From Rhodospirillaceae bacterium (lineage in GTDB: Bacteria > Pseudomonadota > Alphaproteobacteria > Rhodospirillales > UBA2165): a stretch of 64,000 nt of DNA. Positions 19,026 through 28,654 of the stretch are shown here, in pieces. A program made the position numbers and the translations under genes. The stretch spans positions 186,001 through 250,000 of the forward strand of contig CANIGJ010000001.1 of NCBI GenBank assembly GCA_947467145.1. The letters are read 5' to 3'. The notes beneath the pieces were generated by a model. The model was not told the origin of the DNA, did no database searches, and saw nothing but the letters and a program-made list of their open reading frames with translations. Positions within the stretch are counted from its first letter, which is position 1. Every line of letters starts with the position of its first letter.

Positions 19026-20585
19026 ATGTCACGTAAAGCCCGCCTCATGGCTGGGTTCGTCGCGGCGTTCTTCGCGGCTACCCCCGCCTTCGCACAAAAA
19101 TCCGCCGATACCATCCGCCTTGCCATCAACGACATGTTCCCGTTGATGGATCCGTATAATTTCCCGCTCGATGAAAGTGCGGCGTTCTATCGCACCATCT
19201 ATCAGGGCCTGATCGATCTGGACGAGTTCCACGGCAAGTTCGTGCCGACCTTGGCCAAATCATGGAAGCGCCTGAGCCCGACCGCGATCGAATTCGAATT
19301 ACGCGAGGACGCGACGTTCGACAATGGCGACAAGTTCACCGCCGAAGACGTGAAAGCGACCTTCGCCTGGGCCGGCGACGAGAAAACGCGCATCCGTTTC
19401 AAGGATCGCTTCGATTGGGTGAAGGAGGTCGAGATCCTCGGCCCCTACAAGATCATCGTGCATTCGAAGCAGCCGACGTCGGCCGACATGGCGAACCTGT
19501 CGTACAACCTCAAGGTCCTGAACAAGAACACGCTTGAGAAGCTCGAGGATAAAACGACCTACGGCCGCGTCTCGCCGGTTGCGACCGGGCCGTACAAGGT
19601 CATATCGATCGATCCCAACAAGGGTATCATCGTCGAACGGGTCGAGAATTATAAGGGCGATCCGGGCGGCTATTACCGCGCGCCGACCAAACGCGTGCAC
19701 GGTATTCCGATGCCCGACCGCCAGACCCAGCAGGCACAATTGCTGACCGGCGGCATCGACGTCGTGCGCAACGTCACGCAAGACGATGCCGAGGCGCTTG
19801 CGAAGGCGCCGAACCTTGCGATCACCAACACACCCAGCGCCATGCTGCTGTACGTGACGCTCGATGCGGCCGGACGTTCGGCCAACAAGGTCATGACCGA
19901 CGAGCGCATCCGCCGGGCGTTCATGATGGCGCTCGATCGCAAGGCGCTGGTCGAAGGGATCGTGCCGGCCGGCAAGACGGCCGAAATCCCACGCGGCATC
20001 TGCTTCAAGGATACCGTGGCCTGCAAGCTGTCGACCGATCCGACGCCCTACGATCCGGCGGGGGCGAAAAAACTGCTGGCCGATGCTGGCTATCCGAACG
20101 GCATGGATCTTGTGATCCACGCGCATCAGCCGGTGGCCTATGTCGCCACGGCCATCGCGGGCGAGCTGCGTAAAGTGGGCATCCGCGCCACGATCGAACA
20201 GATGCCGATCGGCGTCTATGTCAAGAAACGCGGCGACGGCGAATTCACTGCCTTCGTCGGCTTCTATCCGACCAGCGCCAATCCCGACACCAGCAACTTG
20301 TTGAACTTCTTCTTCGACGCCGACCGCGATTATTGGCGCGACGATCAGATCATCAAGGCACGCAAGGATGGCGATCTGGAATTCGATGTGGCCAAGCGCG
20401 CCGAGATTTATCGTCCGGCGCTCAACCGAGTGAATGAGAAGGCCTACATCTATCCGGTTTCCGAGCTGCCGCTCGTCTGGGCGCACGGCAAGGACGCCAA
20501 GGTCTTCCGCAATCCGCTGAGTGCCGGTGAATCGCGCCTCGGCGATCACGCCTGGGCCGACTTCAAACCCAAGGAATACAAATAG
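19026..20585 (+). CDS. ABC transporter solute-binding protein, family 5 (3 of 6)
   Basis: Third tandem paralogue, 519 residues. The signal peptide ends ATPAFA and the mature protein begins QKSADTIRLAINDMFP. Copies 2 and 3 share NDMFP and the DPYNFP segment, and copies 1 and 3 share YGRVSPVATG. Copies of this kind diverge most in the ligand-facing middle, suggesting related but distinct ligands. C-x6-C is present (CFKDTVAC). AGGAGA precedes the ATG. A 162-bp gap with terminator and short repeat separates it from copy 2. Confidence 0.92.
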   Translation: MSRKARLMAGFVAAFFAATPAFAQKSADTIRLAINDMFPLMDPYNFPLDESAAFYRTIYQGLIDLDEFHGKFVPTLAKSWKRLSPTAIEFELREDATFDNGDKFTAEDVKATFAWAGDEKTRIRFKDRFDWVKEVEILGPYKIIVHSKQPTSADMANLSYNLKVLNKNTLEKLEDKTTYGRVSPVATGPYKVISIDPNKGIIVERVENYKGDPGGYYRAPTKRVHGIPMPDRQTQQAQLLTGGIDVVRNVTQDDAEALAKAPNLAITNTPSAMLLYVTLDAAGRSANKVMTDERIRRAFMMALDRKALVEGIVPAGKTAEIPRGICFKDTVACKLSTDPTPYDPAGAKKLLADAGYPNGMDLVIHAHQPVAYVATAIAGELRKVGIRATIEQMPIGVYVKKRGDGEFTAFVGFYPTSANPDTSNLLNFFFDADRDYWRDDQIIKARKDGDLEFDVAKRAEIYRPALNRVNEKAYIYPVSELPLVWAHGKDAKVFRNPLSAGESRLGDHAWADFKPKEYK

Positions 20586-20615
20586 ATATAATTACAAACG
20601 ACACGCCTAAACGAG

Positions 20616-20656
20616 CGGGCGGCCGGGCCTGAACCCCGGCCGCCCGTTGTATTTCA
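20616..20656 (+). terminator. Terminator after third solute-binding protein gene
   Basis: A 12-bp perfect stem: CGGGCGGCCGGG at 20616-20627 with CCCGGCCGCCCG at 20635-20646, followed by a T-rich stretch TTGTATTTC. Confidence 0.75.
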
Positions 20657-20728
20657 GGGCAAACCCACGGTTCCCGCAGGAATTGAATTCTGATATATCA
20701 AACGCAATACCAATTAAGGGAGACGTTC

Positions 20729-22291
20729 ATGTCACGTAAAATATTGGGGGTCCTGGGTGTTGCGGCCGCCGCCCTGCTGCTCGCCGCCCCCGTTCAGGCG
20801 CAAAAATCCAAGGATACGCTCCGCATCGTCATCCAAGACATGTTCGGCGCGATCGACCCATACAATTTCCCGCATGACGAAGCCGGATCGTTCTATCGCA
20901 CGATCTACAACAACCTCGTCGATTTCGACGAGCACAACGGCGTCTTCGTGCCCTCGCTCGCCAAATCGTGGAAGCGCGTCGATAACCGCACACTCGAATT
21001 CGACCTGCGCGACGACATCACCTTCCACAACGGCAACAAATTCGACGCCGACGATGTGATGACGACGCTCGACTGGCTGCGCGACGAAAAGACCAAGATC
21101 CGCTTCAAGGACCGATACGATTGGCAGAACGCTGAGAAGCTCGGTCAATACAAGGTCCGCATCCAGGCGAAGGAAGCTTTCTCGACCGATCTTTCGGCGC
21201 TCGCCTATCGCATCAAGATCCTCGACGGCAAGGTCATGAAGGGCCTGGCCAACATGGGCGATTACGGCCGCTCCACGCCGGTCGCCACCGGCCCGTACAA
21301 GGTCGTCGATTTTGACTCCAACCGCGGCCTGATGCTCGAAGCCGTACCCAACCATTGGGACAAGTCGAACTACAGCCGCGCACCGGCGAAACGCGTACAC
21401 GGTATCCCGATCCCGGACCGCCAGACCTCGGTCGCCAAGTTCCTGGCAGGCGAAGTCGATCTGTTGCGTAACGTCGAGCCGGAAACCGCCAAAGAACTCG
21501 GCGCCATGGGCTACAAGCCGCTGCCGACGCCGGCGCAGAACCTGCTCTACGTCACGCTCGACGCGGCGGGCCGCTCGAAAAGCAAGCTCATGACCGATGA
21601 GAAGGTCCGCAAGGCCTTCATCATGGCCATCCCGCGCGATCAGATCGTGAAGACCTTCGTGCCAGGCGGTGACACCGCCGAGCAGCCGCCAGCCATCTGC
21701 TTCAAGCGTACGGTGGCCTGCAAACCCGACGTTGGGATTTATCCGTATAACCCGGCCGAAGCGAAGAAGCTGCTGGCCGAGGCGGGCTATCCCAACGGCG
21801 TCGATCTGACGCTCGACGTCTTCCAGCCGTCGCGCCAGATCGCCGAAGCGATCGCGGGCGAAGTCCGCAAGGTCGGCTTCCGCACCACGGTCAATCCGAT
21901 GACCCTGGGCGTCTATGTGAAGCGTCGCGGCGACGGCGAGTTCACCGCCTTCGTCGGTTACTATCCGACGGCAGCGCAGCCGGACATGGCCAACCTGCTC
22001 GACTTCTTCTTCGGCGCCGACCGCGATTATTGGAAGGACGACAAGATCACCGAGATCTTCCAGAAGGGTAATGTCGAATTCGATCTGGCCAAGCGCACCG
22101 CGCTCTATACCCCGGCGCTCAACATCATCAACGAGAAGGCTTATATCTTCCCGGTCTCCGAACTGCCGCTGCTGTTCGTCGGCAATAAGGACGTGAAGGT
22201 GCTGAGCAACCCGGTCTCGGCCGCGGAATCGCGCCTCGGCGACTATGCCTGGGCCGATTACAAGGAAGTCCGGCCCACTCCGCCGAAGTAA
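20729..22291 (+). CDS. ABC transporter solute-binding protein, family 5 (4 of 6)
   Basis: Fourth tandem paralogue, 520 residues. The signal peptide ends AAPVQA and the mature N terminus is QKSKDTLRIVIQDMFG, the QKSKDT form also found in the two distant copies at 54-57 kb. The body aligns with copies 1-3 (VHGIPIPDRQTSVAKFLAGE; YVKRRGDGEFTAFVGYYPT). C-x6-C is CFKRTVAC. AAGGGAGA precedes the ATG. No transporter membrane genes follow; a strong terminator comes next. Confidence 0.92.
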   Translation: MSRKILGVLGVAAAALLLAAPVQAQKSKDTLRIVIQDMFGAIDPYNFPHDEAGSFYRTIYNNLVDFDEHNGVFVPSLAKSWKRVDNRTLEFDLRDDITFHNGNKFDADDVMTTLDWLRDEKTKIRFKDRYDWQNAEKLGQYKVRIQAKEAFSTDLSALAYRIKILDGKVMKGLANMGDYGRSTPVATGPYKVVDFDSNRGLMLEAVPNHWDKSNYSRAPAKRVHGIPIPDRQTSVAKFLAGEVDLLRNVEPETAKELGAMGYKPLPTPAQNLLYVTLDAAGRSKSKLMTDEKVRKAFIMAIPRDQIVKTFVPGGDTAEQPPAICFKRTVACKPDVGIYPYNPAEAKKLLAEAGYPNGVDLTLDVFQPSRQIAEAIAGEVRKVGFRTTVNPMTLGVYVKRRGDGEFTAFVGYYPTAAQPDMANLLDFFFGADRDYWKDDKITEIFQKGNVEFDLAKRTALYTPALNIINEKAYIFPVSELPLLFVGNKDVKVLSNPVSAAESRLGDYAWADYKEVRPTPPK

Positions 22292-22327
22292 GGCCGCCAA
22301 AGAACTAGAACTTAGGCATTTTTCGCG

Positions 22328-22359
22328 AAGCCCGGCAGGCAACTGCCGGGCTTTTCTTT
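22328..22359 (+). terminator. Terminator closing the solute-binding protein array
   Basis: An 11-bp perfect stem: AAGCCCGGCAG at 22328-22338 with CTGCCGGGCTT at 22343-22353, loop GCAA (tetraloop), then TTTTCTTT. Confidence 0.9.
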
Positions 22360-22452
22360 GTCGCAAACGGGCCAACAAACCGACTTGAAATTATCCGTTG
22401 CCTGCGGCAACGTCCTCCAGCTTCGAATAAGCGTATAAGGAGGAATTCATTC

Positions 22453-23583
22453 ATGGCCAAACGTCCATTCCGCGCCGACCATGTCGGCAGCTTGTTGCGT
22501 CCCGACCACCTGCTGCAGGCACGCACCGATCAAGCCGCCGGCAAGATCGATAAAGCCGCGCTGACCAAGATCGAGGACGAGACCATCCGCGAGGCGATCA
22601 AGCTGCAGGAAGATGCCGGCTTGCAGGCGGTCACCGACGGCGAATTCCGCCGTTCCAGCTGGTTCCGCGACTTCCTTTTGGGCTTCGACAACGTGAAGGT
22701 CGCCGAAGGCAAGCTTGAGCTCTACTTCAAGAACACCGACGGCACGCTCACGACCAATAAGCCGAACAGCATGGCGGTCACCGGTAAGATCGCGCGGTCG
22801 CACCAGATTCAGGTCGAAGATTTCAAGTTCATCAAGGCGAACACCAAGGTGATGCCGAAGGTCTGCATTCCCTCGCCGACCCTGATGCATTTCCGTGGCG
22901 GGCGCGAGAATGTCGATCTCAAAGCCTATCCGCAGATGAAGGATTTCTTCGCCGACGTCGCGAAGGCCTATCAGGCCGAGATCAACGACATGGTGGCGAA
23001 CGGCTTGAAATACATCCAGATCGACGACACCAACCTCGCCTATCTGTGCGACGAGAACTTCCGCGATGCCGTCACGCGCATCGGCGAAGATCCGAACAAG
23101 CTGCCGCAGCTTTATGTCGACCTGATCAACGATTGCCTCAAGACCGTGCCGGACGATGTCATCACCGCGATCCATCTGTGCCGCGGCAACGCATCGTCAG
23201 GCGGCATCGCGTCGGGCGGCTACGAGCCGGTGGCCGAAGCGCTGCTGGGTGGGCTTAACGTCAACGGCTTCTTCCTGGAATACGACGATGCACGCTCGGG
23301 CGATTTCTCGCCGCTGCGGTTCACGAGCAAGGGTAAGACCGTCGTGCTGGGTCTGGTGACCTCCAAGCGCGCCGCGCTCGAATCCAAGGACGATCTCAAG
23401 AAACGCATCAACGAAGCCGCCAAGGTGCTGCCACTCGAGCAATTGGCGCTCAGCCCGCAGTGCGGTTTCTCGTCCGGCGCCGGCGGCGGCGCGCACTTCC
23501 GCCGCGAAGTCACGGTGGCCGACGAGAAAGCCAAATTCTCGCGCATCGTCGAAACCGCCAAAGACGTCTGGGGCAGCCTCTAA
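22453..23583 (+). CDS. MetE C-terminal-like cobalamin-independent methyltransferase
   Basis: A 376-residue protein like the catalytic half of MetE (YxjG/YxjH type), which transfers a methyl group to a zinc-bound thiol. The zinc ligand set is visible: His and Cys in IHLCRGN, Glu in FFLEYDD, and Cys in SPQCGFSS near the C terminus. The opening RADHVGSLLRP is typical of the short stand-alone forms. AGGAGG precedes the ATG. Stand-alone copies often act on methylated small molecules instead of making methionine, so the substrate is open. Confidence 0.88.
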   Translation: MAKRPFRADHVGSLLRPDHLLQARTDQAAGKIDKAALTKIEDETIREAIKLQEDAGLQAVTDGEFRRSSWFRDFLLGFDNVKVAEGKLELYFKNTDGTLTTNKPNSMAVTGKIARSHQIQVEDFKFIKANTKVMPKVCIPSPTLMHFRGGRENVDLKAYPQMKDFFADVAKAYQAEINDMVANGLKYIQIDDTNLAYLCDENFRDAVTRIGEDPNKLPQLYVDLINDCLKTVPDDVITAIHLCRGNASSGGIASGGYEPVAEALLGGLNVNGFFLEYDDARSGDFSPLRFTSKGKTVVLGLVTSKRAALESKDDLKKRINEAAKVLPLEQLALSPQCGFSSGAGGGAHFRREVTVADEKAKFSRIVETAKDVWGSL

Positions 23584-23592
23584 CCCCGTAAA

Positions 23593-23615
23593 GGTCCAGG
23601 GAAGGTCCCTGGACC
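23593..23615 (+). other. Perfect 10-bp hairpin between MetE-like and MmgE/PrpD genes
   Basis: GGTCCAGGGA at 23593-23602 pairs with TCCCTGGACC at 23606-23615 across a 3-base AGG loop. No T-run follows, so it is more likely an mRNA stabilising or processing element, or a rho-assisted stop, than a classical terminator. Confidence 0.6.
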
Positions 23616-23644
23616 AAGCCTGGGATCGGCGTTAGGACTCTGGC

Positions 23645-24970
23645 ATGAGCCACCTTCGATCTCTTGGCGACAAGCTTGCAACGCTCGATCCGCGCGGATT
23701 TTCCGCGCCGGATCGAGCAGCGCTTGAAACCCACATCCTCGATTCGGTCGCCGCCTCGATCATCGGCGCCACCACACCCGACGGGCGCGCCGCACTCTCC
23801 TTCCTGGCGCACGGCCTTTCGGGCCCGCTCGACGAAGTCGCGACCCGCGTCGCCTCGACCCGCATCACCGAATTCGACGACATCCATCTGGCGTCCGGCA
23901 CCACGCCCGGCTCCATCGTCGTGCCCACCGCGCTAACGGTCAGCGGTATCCTGGGGCTGGTCGACAGTTACACCTTCGCCGGCGCGGTCATTGCGGGCTA
24001 CGAGGCCATGACCCGCCTGGGTCTGGCGATCCAGGGCCAGGCGGCCGGCTATCGTGGCATCTGGGCCACCTATTTCACCGCCCCCTTCGCAGCGGCCGCC
24101 GTCACCGCGCGTCTGTTGGGCCTCAACGGCGAACAGACCGCGCATGCACTGGCCATCGCACTGACCATGAGCGCCGGCCGCGCTGGGCCCACCTCCGGCG
24201 GGCGCACCGCACGCTGGCTGCTGGCGGGCGAAGCGGCGCGCGCCGGCTGCAAGGCGGCCCTGGCGGCCTCCGACGGTTATCTCGGCGACCTCTCCCTGCT
24301 GGACGGCAAGTATCTGGCGACCGGGCACGATATCGAGCCGGTGCTGGATGCCTTCAATGCGGGCTGGGGCGAATCCGTGCTGCTCAAGACCAGCATCAAG
24401 CCCTATTGCTCGGCCAAGCAGGTTCTGGCCGCTATCGCCGGCTTCGAACAGATCCTCGCGCGTGGCATCGACGTCGGCGCCATTGAGCGCGTCCGCGTCC
24501 TGCTGCCCACGGATTTCGTCGCCATGACCAAGAACGCGCCGGTTGCCGGCAACCGCGTCAGCAGCATCGTCAGCGCGCCCTATCAATTGGCGCTCGCCGC
24601 GCACCATCGCGCCGGACTTTACGATATCGCGCGCGATCCGTTCGTCATGAACGATACGATCGCGGCATTCATGGCCAAGGTGAGCGTGGAGGGTGACGAC
24701 GGGCTCGACGCGCATCTACCGGGCTGCTGGCCGGCCAGCATCGAGGTCATCACCAAGGGACATTCGGAAACGACGTTGGTGCTCGAAGCGCCCGGCGATC
24801 CGGCGCGCGCCTTCGGCCATGACGAAGTCGCCGCCAAGTTCCATGCGGGCGCTGATCGGGCCCTCAGCGCCGGCACGGTGGCGGACTGGATTACGCTCGT
24901 CTGTGCGGCGTTAGAAGAAGACGACGATCTGGAAGAGCTCCAGAACCGCTACTTAGCATTTGGGCGCTAA
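23645..24970 (+). CDS. MmgE/PrpD family protein
   Basis: A 441-residue member of the MmgE/PrpD (2-methylcitrate dehydratase, cis-aconitate decarboxylase) family. Family features include the DSVAASIIGATTPDGRAALS opening, the GAVIAGYEAMTRLG helix, the Gly/Ala-rich AGRAGPTSGGRTARWLLAG segment, the SIKPYCSAKQ turn, and the late RHD-like region replaced by GHDEVAAKF. PrpD proper works in the methylcitrate cycle, but no prpB, prpC or acnD is nearby, so a dehydratase, isomerase or decarboxylase of another organic acid is equally likely. AGGA lies at a suitable distance from the ATG. Confidence 0.85.
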   Translation: MSHLRSLGDKLATLDPRGFSAPDRAALETHILDSVAASIIGATTPDGRAALSFLAHGLSGPLDEVATRVASTRITEFDDIHLASGTTPGSIVVPTALTVSGILGLVDSYTFAGAVIAGYEAMTRLGLAIQGQAAGYRGIWATYFTAPFAAAAVTARLLGLNGEQTAHALAIALTMSAGRAGPTSGGRTARWLLAGEAARAGCKAALAASDGYLGDLSLLDGKYLATGHDIEPVLDAFNAGWGESVLLKTSIKPYCSAKQVLAAIAGFEQILARGIDVGAIERVRVLLPTDFVAMTKNAPVAGNRVSSIVSAPYQLALAAHHRAGLYDIARDPFVMNDTIAAFMAKVSVEGDDGLDAHLPGCWPASIEVITKGHSETTLVLEAPGDPARAFGHDEVAAKFHAGADRALSAGTVADWITLVCAALEEDDDLEELQNRYLAFGR

Positions 24971-24995
24971 CGCGCCGGGGCTTTCGGCCGTTAGC
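24966..24995. terminator. Hairpin spanning both stop codons of convergent genes
   Basis: GCTAACG at 24966-24972 pairs with CGTTAGC at 24989-24995. The arms contain the stop codons of the MmgE/PrpD gene and the hydantoinase gene on opposite strands. No T-run is present, so terminator function is tentative. Confidence 0.35.
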
Positions 24996-27036
24996 TTCCG
25001 GCCTTCACCGAGATGATCAATTCGCCGGTGTCGGCGACCTTGCAGACATCGCCTGCGAACATCACCGTCGTCGACGCATATTCCTGCACCAGCGCAGGGC
25101 CTTCGATGGAGTCACCCGCCTTGAGCGAGGCGCGGTCATAAACCATCGCGTTCACTGGCGTTTCGGCATTGTCGAAATAGACCTCGCGGCGCCACGGCGC
25201 CTTGCCGGCGCCATCGAGACTGCCGGTGACCTTCGGCAAGGTCAGCGACGGGCGACGGCCCAAGGCGACAAGACGATAGTTCACCATCTCGACTGCTTCA
25301 TCGGCGGCGTGATGCGCGTAACGATGTTCGTGCAACTCGTCGAAATCCTTGCGGATACCGGCGGCGTCGCCCGCTTCGATCTTTTTCAGATCGACCGGAA
25401 CGGAGAGTGTGAATTCCTGGCCGACATACCGCAGATCGAGTTTGATCTGGAATTCGACCTTGTCGGTCAGTTTCAGATCTTTCTTGGCCTGCTCGACGGT
25501 CTCGGCGTGGATCTTCACCAGTTCCTTGAAATCGACCTCGTTCAGCAACGCGAGGCGGGTACGGATGAAATCCTGACGCTCGTCGGCCATCAGCATACCC
25601 AACGCCGAGAAGTGCGCCGGGAAACGCGGAATGATCACGGTCGGGATGTGCAGTTCCTTGGCGATCAGGATCGCGTGCAAGGGGCCCGCACCACCCGAAG
25701 CGACCATTGCGAAATCGCGCGGGTCATACCCCTTCTCGACCGAGACTTCGCGTACGGCGAGCGACATCTTGGTCACCGCGATCTGGATGATGGCGCGCGC
25801 CACCGCGCGGGCCTGCATGCCGAGCTTGTCGCCCAGTAGTTTCTGCGTGCCGTTGAGCGCGCCGTCGAGATCGAGCGGCATTTCACCGCCCAGAAAATCT
25901 TTCGCGCCGACGCGACCGAGAATGACATTGGCATCCGTGATCGTCGGATCCTGGCCGCCGCGCCCGTAGCAGATCGGGCCGGGATCAGCCGACGACGATT
26001 GCGGGCCGACCTTGAGGGCGCCAACTTCATCGATCCACGCGATCGAGCCGCCGCCGGCGCCCACTTCGACCACGTCGACCACCGGCGCCATCACCGGATC
26101 GCCGCTGGCATAACCGCCGACATAATAGCCTTCGGCCATCGTCGCCTGGCCCTCGCGGATCAAGCTCGCCTTGGCGGTCGTGCCGCCCATGTCGAACGAA
26201 ATGACGTTTTCATAGCCCAATGCCTGGCCGATTTCCGCACCGGCGATGATGCCGCCAACGGGGCCCGATTCCATCATGGTCACCGGCTTCTGCACCGCGA
26301 CGTCGGGGCTCATCACGCCGCCGTTCGACTGCATGATGGCCAGGCCGCCCTTGAACCCGATGTCGGTGAGGCGCTGCGACAGGCTGTGCACATAGCCGCT
26401 CATGCGCGGGCCAATGTAGGAATTCACGACCGTCGTCGAGGTGCGTTCGTATTCGCGATATTCGCGCAGGATGTCGTGCGACAGCGAGACATACATATCC
26501 GGCAGCTTCGCCTTCAAGATATCGCCGACGGCGCGCTCGTGATCGGGATAGGCATAAGCGTGCAGGAAGCACACCGCGACCGCCTCGATACCGTCCGCCT
26601 TCAATTGCGCGCAGATTTCTTCGACCTGGCGCGTATTGAGCGGAACATGGATTTCACCGCTCGCCAGCATGCGTTCCTCGACCTCGTAGATCGCGCGGCG
26701 CGGCACGAGGGGGCGATGCTTGTGGAAATGCAGATTGTAAGATTCCGGACGATTGCCACGCCCGATGGCGTAGACGTCGCGCGTTCCTTTGGTCACCAGC
26801 AACGCGGTCTTGGCGCCCTTACGCTCGATCAAGGTGTTGATCGCCTGCGTCGTGCCGTGGATCAGATCCTCCGCCTCGCCGACCGTCATGCCCGATTTGT
26901 TGATGCAGTCGATGATGCCCTGCGCGAGATCGTGTGGCGTCGTCAGGCTTTTGGCTTGATAGAATTTCTGAGTTTTGACGTCGAACGCCATCAGGTCGGT
27001 GAACGTGCCGCCGATATCAACTGCCAATAACGTCAT
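24991..27036 (-). CDS. hyuA: Hydantoinase/oxoprolinase family protein, HyuA type
   Basis: A 681-residue ATP-dependent hydantoinase A subunit-like protein. It has two actin-like phosphate loops (VDIGGTFTDLMAFD at residue 6 and FDMGGTTAKASLIREG near 280) and the family HGTTQAINTLIERKGAKTAL and AVASGGAGPLHA segments. HyuA hydrolyses cyclic imide or lactam rings with ATP and normally pairs with HyuB, which is missing here. Its ATG overlaps the CMD-like stop by four bases (ATGA), so the two are translationally coupled. It ends the transporter-BKACE-CMD-HyuA operon. Acetone or acetophenone carboxylase subunits share this fold and are the main alternative. Confidence 0.88.
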   Translation of the reverse strand: MTLLAVDIGGTFTDLMAFDVKTQKFYQAKSLTTPHDLAQGIIDCINKSGMTVGEAEDLIHGTTQAINTLIERKGAKTALLVTKGTRDVYAIGRGNRPESYNLHFHKHRPLVPRRAIYEVEERMLASGEIHVPLNTRQVEEICAQLKADGIEAVAVCFLHAYAYPDHERAVGDILKAKLPDMYVSLSHDILREYREYERTSTTVVNSYIGPRMSGYVHSLSQRLTDIGFKGGLAIMQSNGGVMSPDVAVQKPVTMMESGPVGGIIAGAEIGQALGYENVISFDMGGTTAKASLIREGQATMAEGYYVGGYASGDPVMAPVVDVVEVGAGGGSIAWIDEVGALKVGPQSSSADPGPICYGRGGQDPTITDANVILGRVGAKDFLGGEMPLDLDGALNGTQKLLGDKLGMQARAVARAIIQIAVTKMSLAVREVSVEKGYDPRDFAMVASGGAGPLHAILIAKELHIPTVIIPRFPAHFSALGMLMADERQDFIRTRLALLNEVDFKELVKIHAETVEQAKKDLKLTDKVEFQIKLDLRYVGQEFTLSVPVDLKKIEAGDAAGIRKDFDELHEHRYAHHAADEAVEMVNYRLVALGRRPSLTLPKVTGSLDGAGKAPWRREVYFDNAETPVNAMVYDRASLKAGDSIEGPALVQEYASTTVMFAGDVCKVADTGELIISVKAGS

Positions 27037-27563
27037 GAGTATGTACGAGCCTTTATGTCATAGGCGACCACGGTAAGTGCGACCGCCGAAAAATATCCAA
27101 CCGCGCTGACCAGTTCGGTCAACTGTTCATCACCCAAAACCGATTGCGCCCGATTGAAGGTCGCGTCACTGAGCTTGCGCTCGTTGAGCAACTCAACGGC
27201 TACCTGATAGGCAAGCTCGTCGTTCGCATCGTCAAAGAGAGGCTTTTGCCGTTTTTCCACGGCTTCGACAACCGATTCCGGCACCCCGGCATCCAAAGCC
27301 AGGGGTTTGTTGACCCCCCAGGCATAGTCGGCGCCCCAATGGCGGATGACGGTAATGGTCGCCATCATTCTGAGGCGCCGGGGTAACACGGCCTGGTCAC
27401 GGATGGCGCGCAGAACGCCGAGCATGGCCTCGGCCAGATTGGGGCGCTGGATCCACACCGCATAGGGCCCGTGCAGACCGTGGATCATCTGCGAAATCCG
27501 TTCGGCCGCGGCCGATTGTTCCGCCGTCATCGCGCCGGGCGGAATCTCCTTGAGCCGTGTCAC
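27033..27563 (-). CDS. Carboxymuconolactone decarboxylase-like protein
   Basis: A 176-residue all-helical protein resembling the CMD/AhpD family, recognised from GPYAVWIQRPNLAEAML, LRMMATITVIRHWGADYAWG, and AVGYFSAVALTVVAYD. The CxxC pair of AhpD peroxidases is absent, so it is closer to the lactone decarboxylase branch. The start is GTG at 27563, three bases after the BKACE stop; ATG at 27530 is an alternative. It overlaps hyuA by four bases. In context it probably acts on a ring-opened or lactone intermediate. Confidence 0.75.
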   Translation of the reverse strand: MTRLKEIPPGAMTAEQSAAAERISQMIHGLHGPYAVWIQRPNLAEAMLGVLRAIRDQAVLPRRLRMMATITVIRHWGADYAWGVNKPLALDAGVPESVVEAVEKRQKPLFDDANDELAYQVAVELLNERKLSDATFNRAQSVLGDEQLTELVSAVGYFSAVALTVVAYDIKARTYS

Positions 27564-27566
27564 GGC

Positions 27567-28565
27567 CTATTCCGCCGCGCGTATGGGACGCTTGCGCACC
27601 GCGTCGCGCACGGCCGGATTGATGCCCAGGATTTCACGCGCCTCGTCCGGCGTCGCAATCTCGCGGCCCAGGCTGCGCGCAATATCGGCCACCACTTTGA
27701 CCGCTTCGGCGGTGGTCTGAATTTTCTGATCCTTGTGAGGATACATGTAGACCGAATCTTCCATACCGACGCGCACCATGTCGAAACCCAACATGATGGC
27801 GAGCGTGGTGAAGGGCAGCCAATTGCGCCCGCCCGCGCACACACCGCGCGTCCAGTTTGGCGACAACGTCTGCATCATCGTCATCAGGTAGACGTAATTC
27901 CACGGATCGGGCTCGAGCGGCGAAGCGTGGCTGAAGCCATGGAAGCCCGCCATAATGTTCATCAGCGGCGGGTTCTTCACGATGCCCTTATCGATCAACC
28001 AATCCTTGACGTCCTTGAGACCGGAATAGGCATGGCCCTGGAATTCCGGACGCACGCCGTGCGATTCCAGATATTCCACCGTCTCGCGCAACAGCGATTC
28101 CGTGATGACGTACGTGAATTTTTCCGAAAACGTCATCGACATGATCAGCAGCACGGCGGACTGCATATATTGCGGCCCGGCGGCGGTGAGCACGTCGACG
28201 GTCGGCTTCACTTGCTCGGCGCCCTGCTTGGTGTAATCGGCGTACGGCAGGACCGAGGTGACGATGTCCGGACATTTATCCAGCACGCGATCGATGGTCT
28301 CCTTGACCACATACGGGTCCTTGCTAGGGATGCCGTCCTTTTCGCGCGCATGGACATGCCAGACCGCTGCACCCGCCTTGTAGGCGTCGATAGCGGATTT
28401 GACGTTCTCTTCCATCGTGTAGGGCTGCAGCGGGTTCTGCTGACGCGACGTGAACGAACCCGTCGGCGCCGCGTAGATGACCAATTTCTTGTCCATGGTC
28501 TTGAGCGGCGGCTCGGCGTGCAGCCCCGTCAGGATGCCCGTATAGAGGTCCTTGATATCGACCAT
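27567..28565 (-). CDS. BKACE (DUF849) beta-keto acid cleavage enzyme
   Basis: A 332-residue protein of the 3-keto-5-aminohexanoate cleavage family, zinc enzymes that condense a beta-keto acid with acetyl-CoA to give acetoacetate and a new CoA ester. The zinc-binding HVHAR is present near residue 70, the IYAAPTGSFTSRQQNP opening matches, and VRVGMEDSVYMYPH is near residue 250. ATG at 28565 is chosen because AGGGA sits seven bases upstream; the frame extends to 28628. It lies in an operon between an anion transporter and the CMD/HyuA pair, consistent with uptake and thiolysis-like cleavage of a beta-keto acid. Confidence 0.88.
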   Translation of the reverse strand: MVDIKDLYTGILTGLHAEPPLKTMDKKLVIYAAPTGSFTSRQQNPLQPYTMEENVKSAIDAYKAGAAVWHVHAREKDGIPSKDPYVVKETIDRVLDKCPDIVTSVLPYADYTKQGAEQVKPTVDVLTAAGPQYMQSAVLLIMSMTFSEKFTYVITESLLRETVEYLESHGVRPEFQGHAYSGLKDVKDWLIDKGIVKNPPLMNIMAGFHGFSHASPLEPDPWNYVYLMTMMQTLSPNWTRGVCAGGRNWLPFTTLAIMLGFDMVRVGMEDSVYMYPHKDQKIQTTAEAVKVVADIARSLGREIATPDEAREILGINPAVRDAVRKRPIRAAE

Positions 28566-28654
28566 GTTCGTTCCCTGTTGCATTGTTCTTGGTGGACGGA
28601 TTTCACCAGAACCCCACCACAGGGACAAGGACGGGACCGAATCCTAAATTAATT

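Noticed and set aside
20732..22378. Long minus-strand open frame of 548 codons
   Set aside because: It is antisense to the fourth solute-binding protein, which has a signal peptide, family motifs and a ribosome-binding site; high-GC codon use creates such shadows.
22360..22452. Riboswitch (for example S-adenosylmethionine) upstream of the MetE-like gene
   Set aside because: The leader of about 90 bp shows no recognisable conserved aptamer core by eye; only a strong ribosome-binding site was seen.
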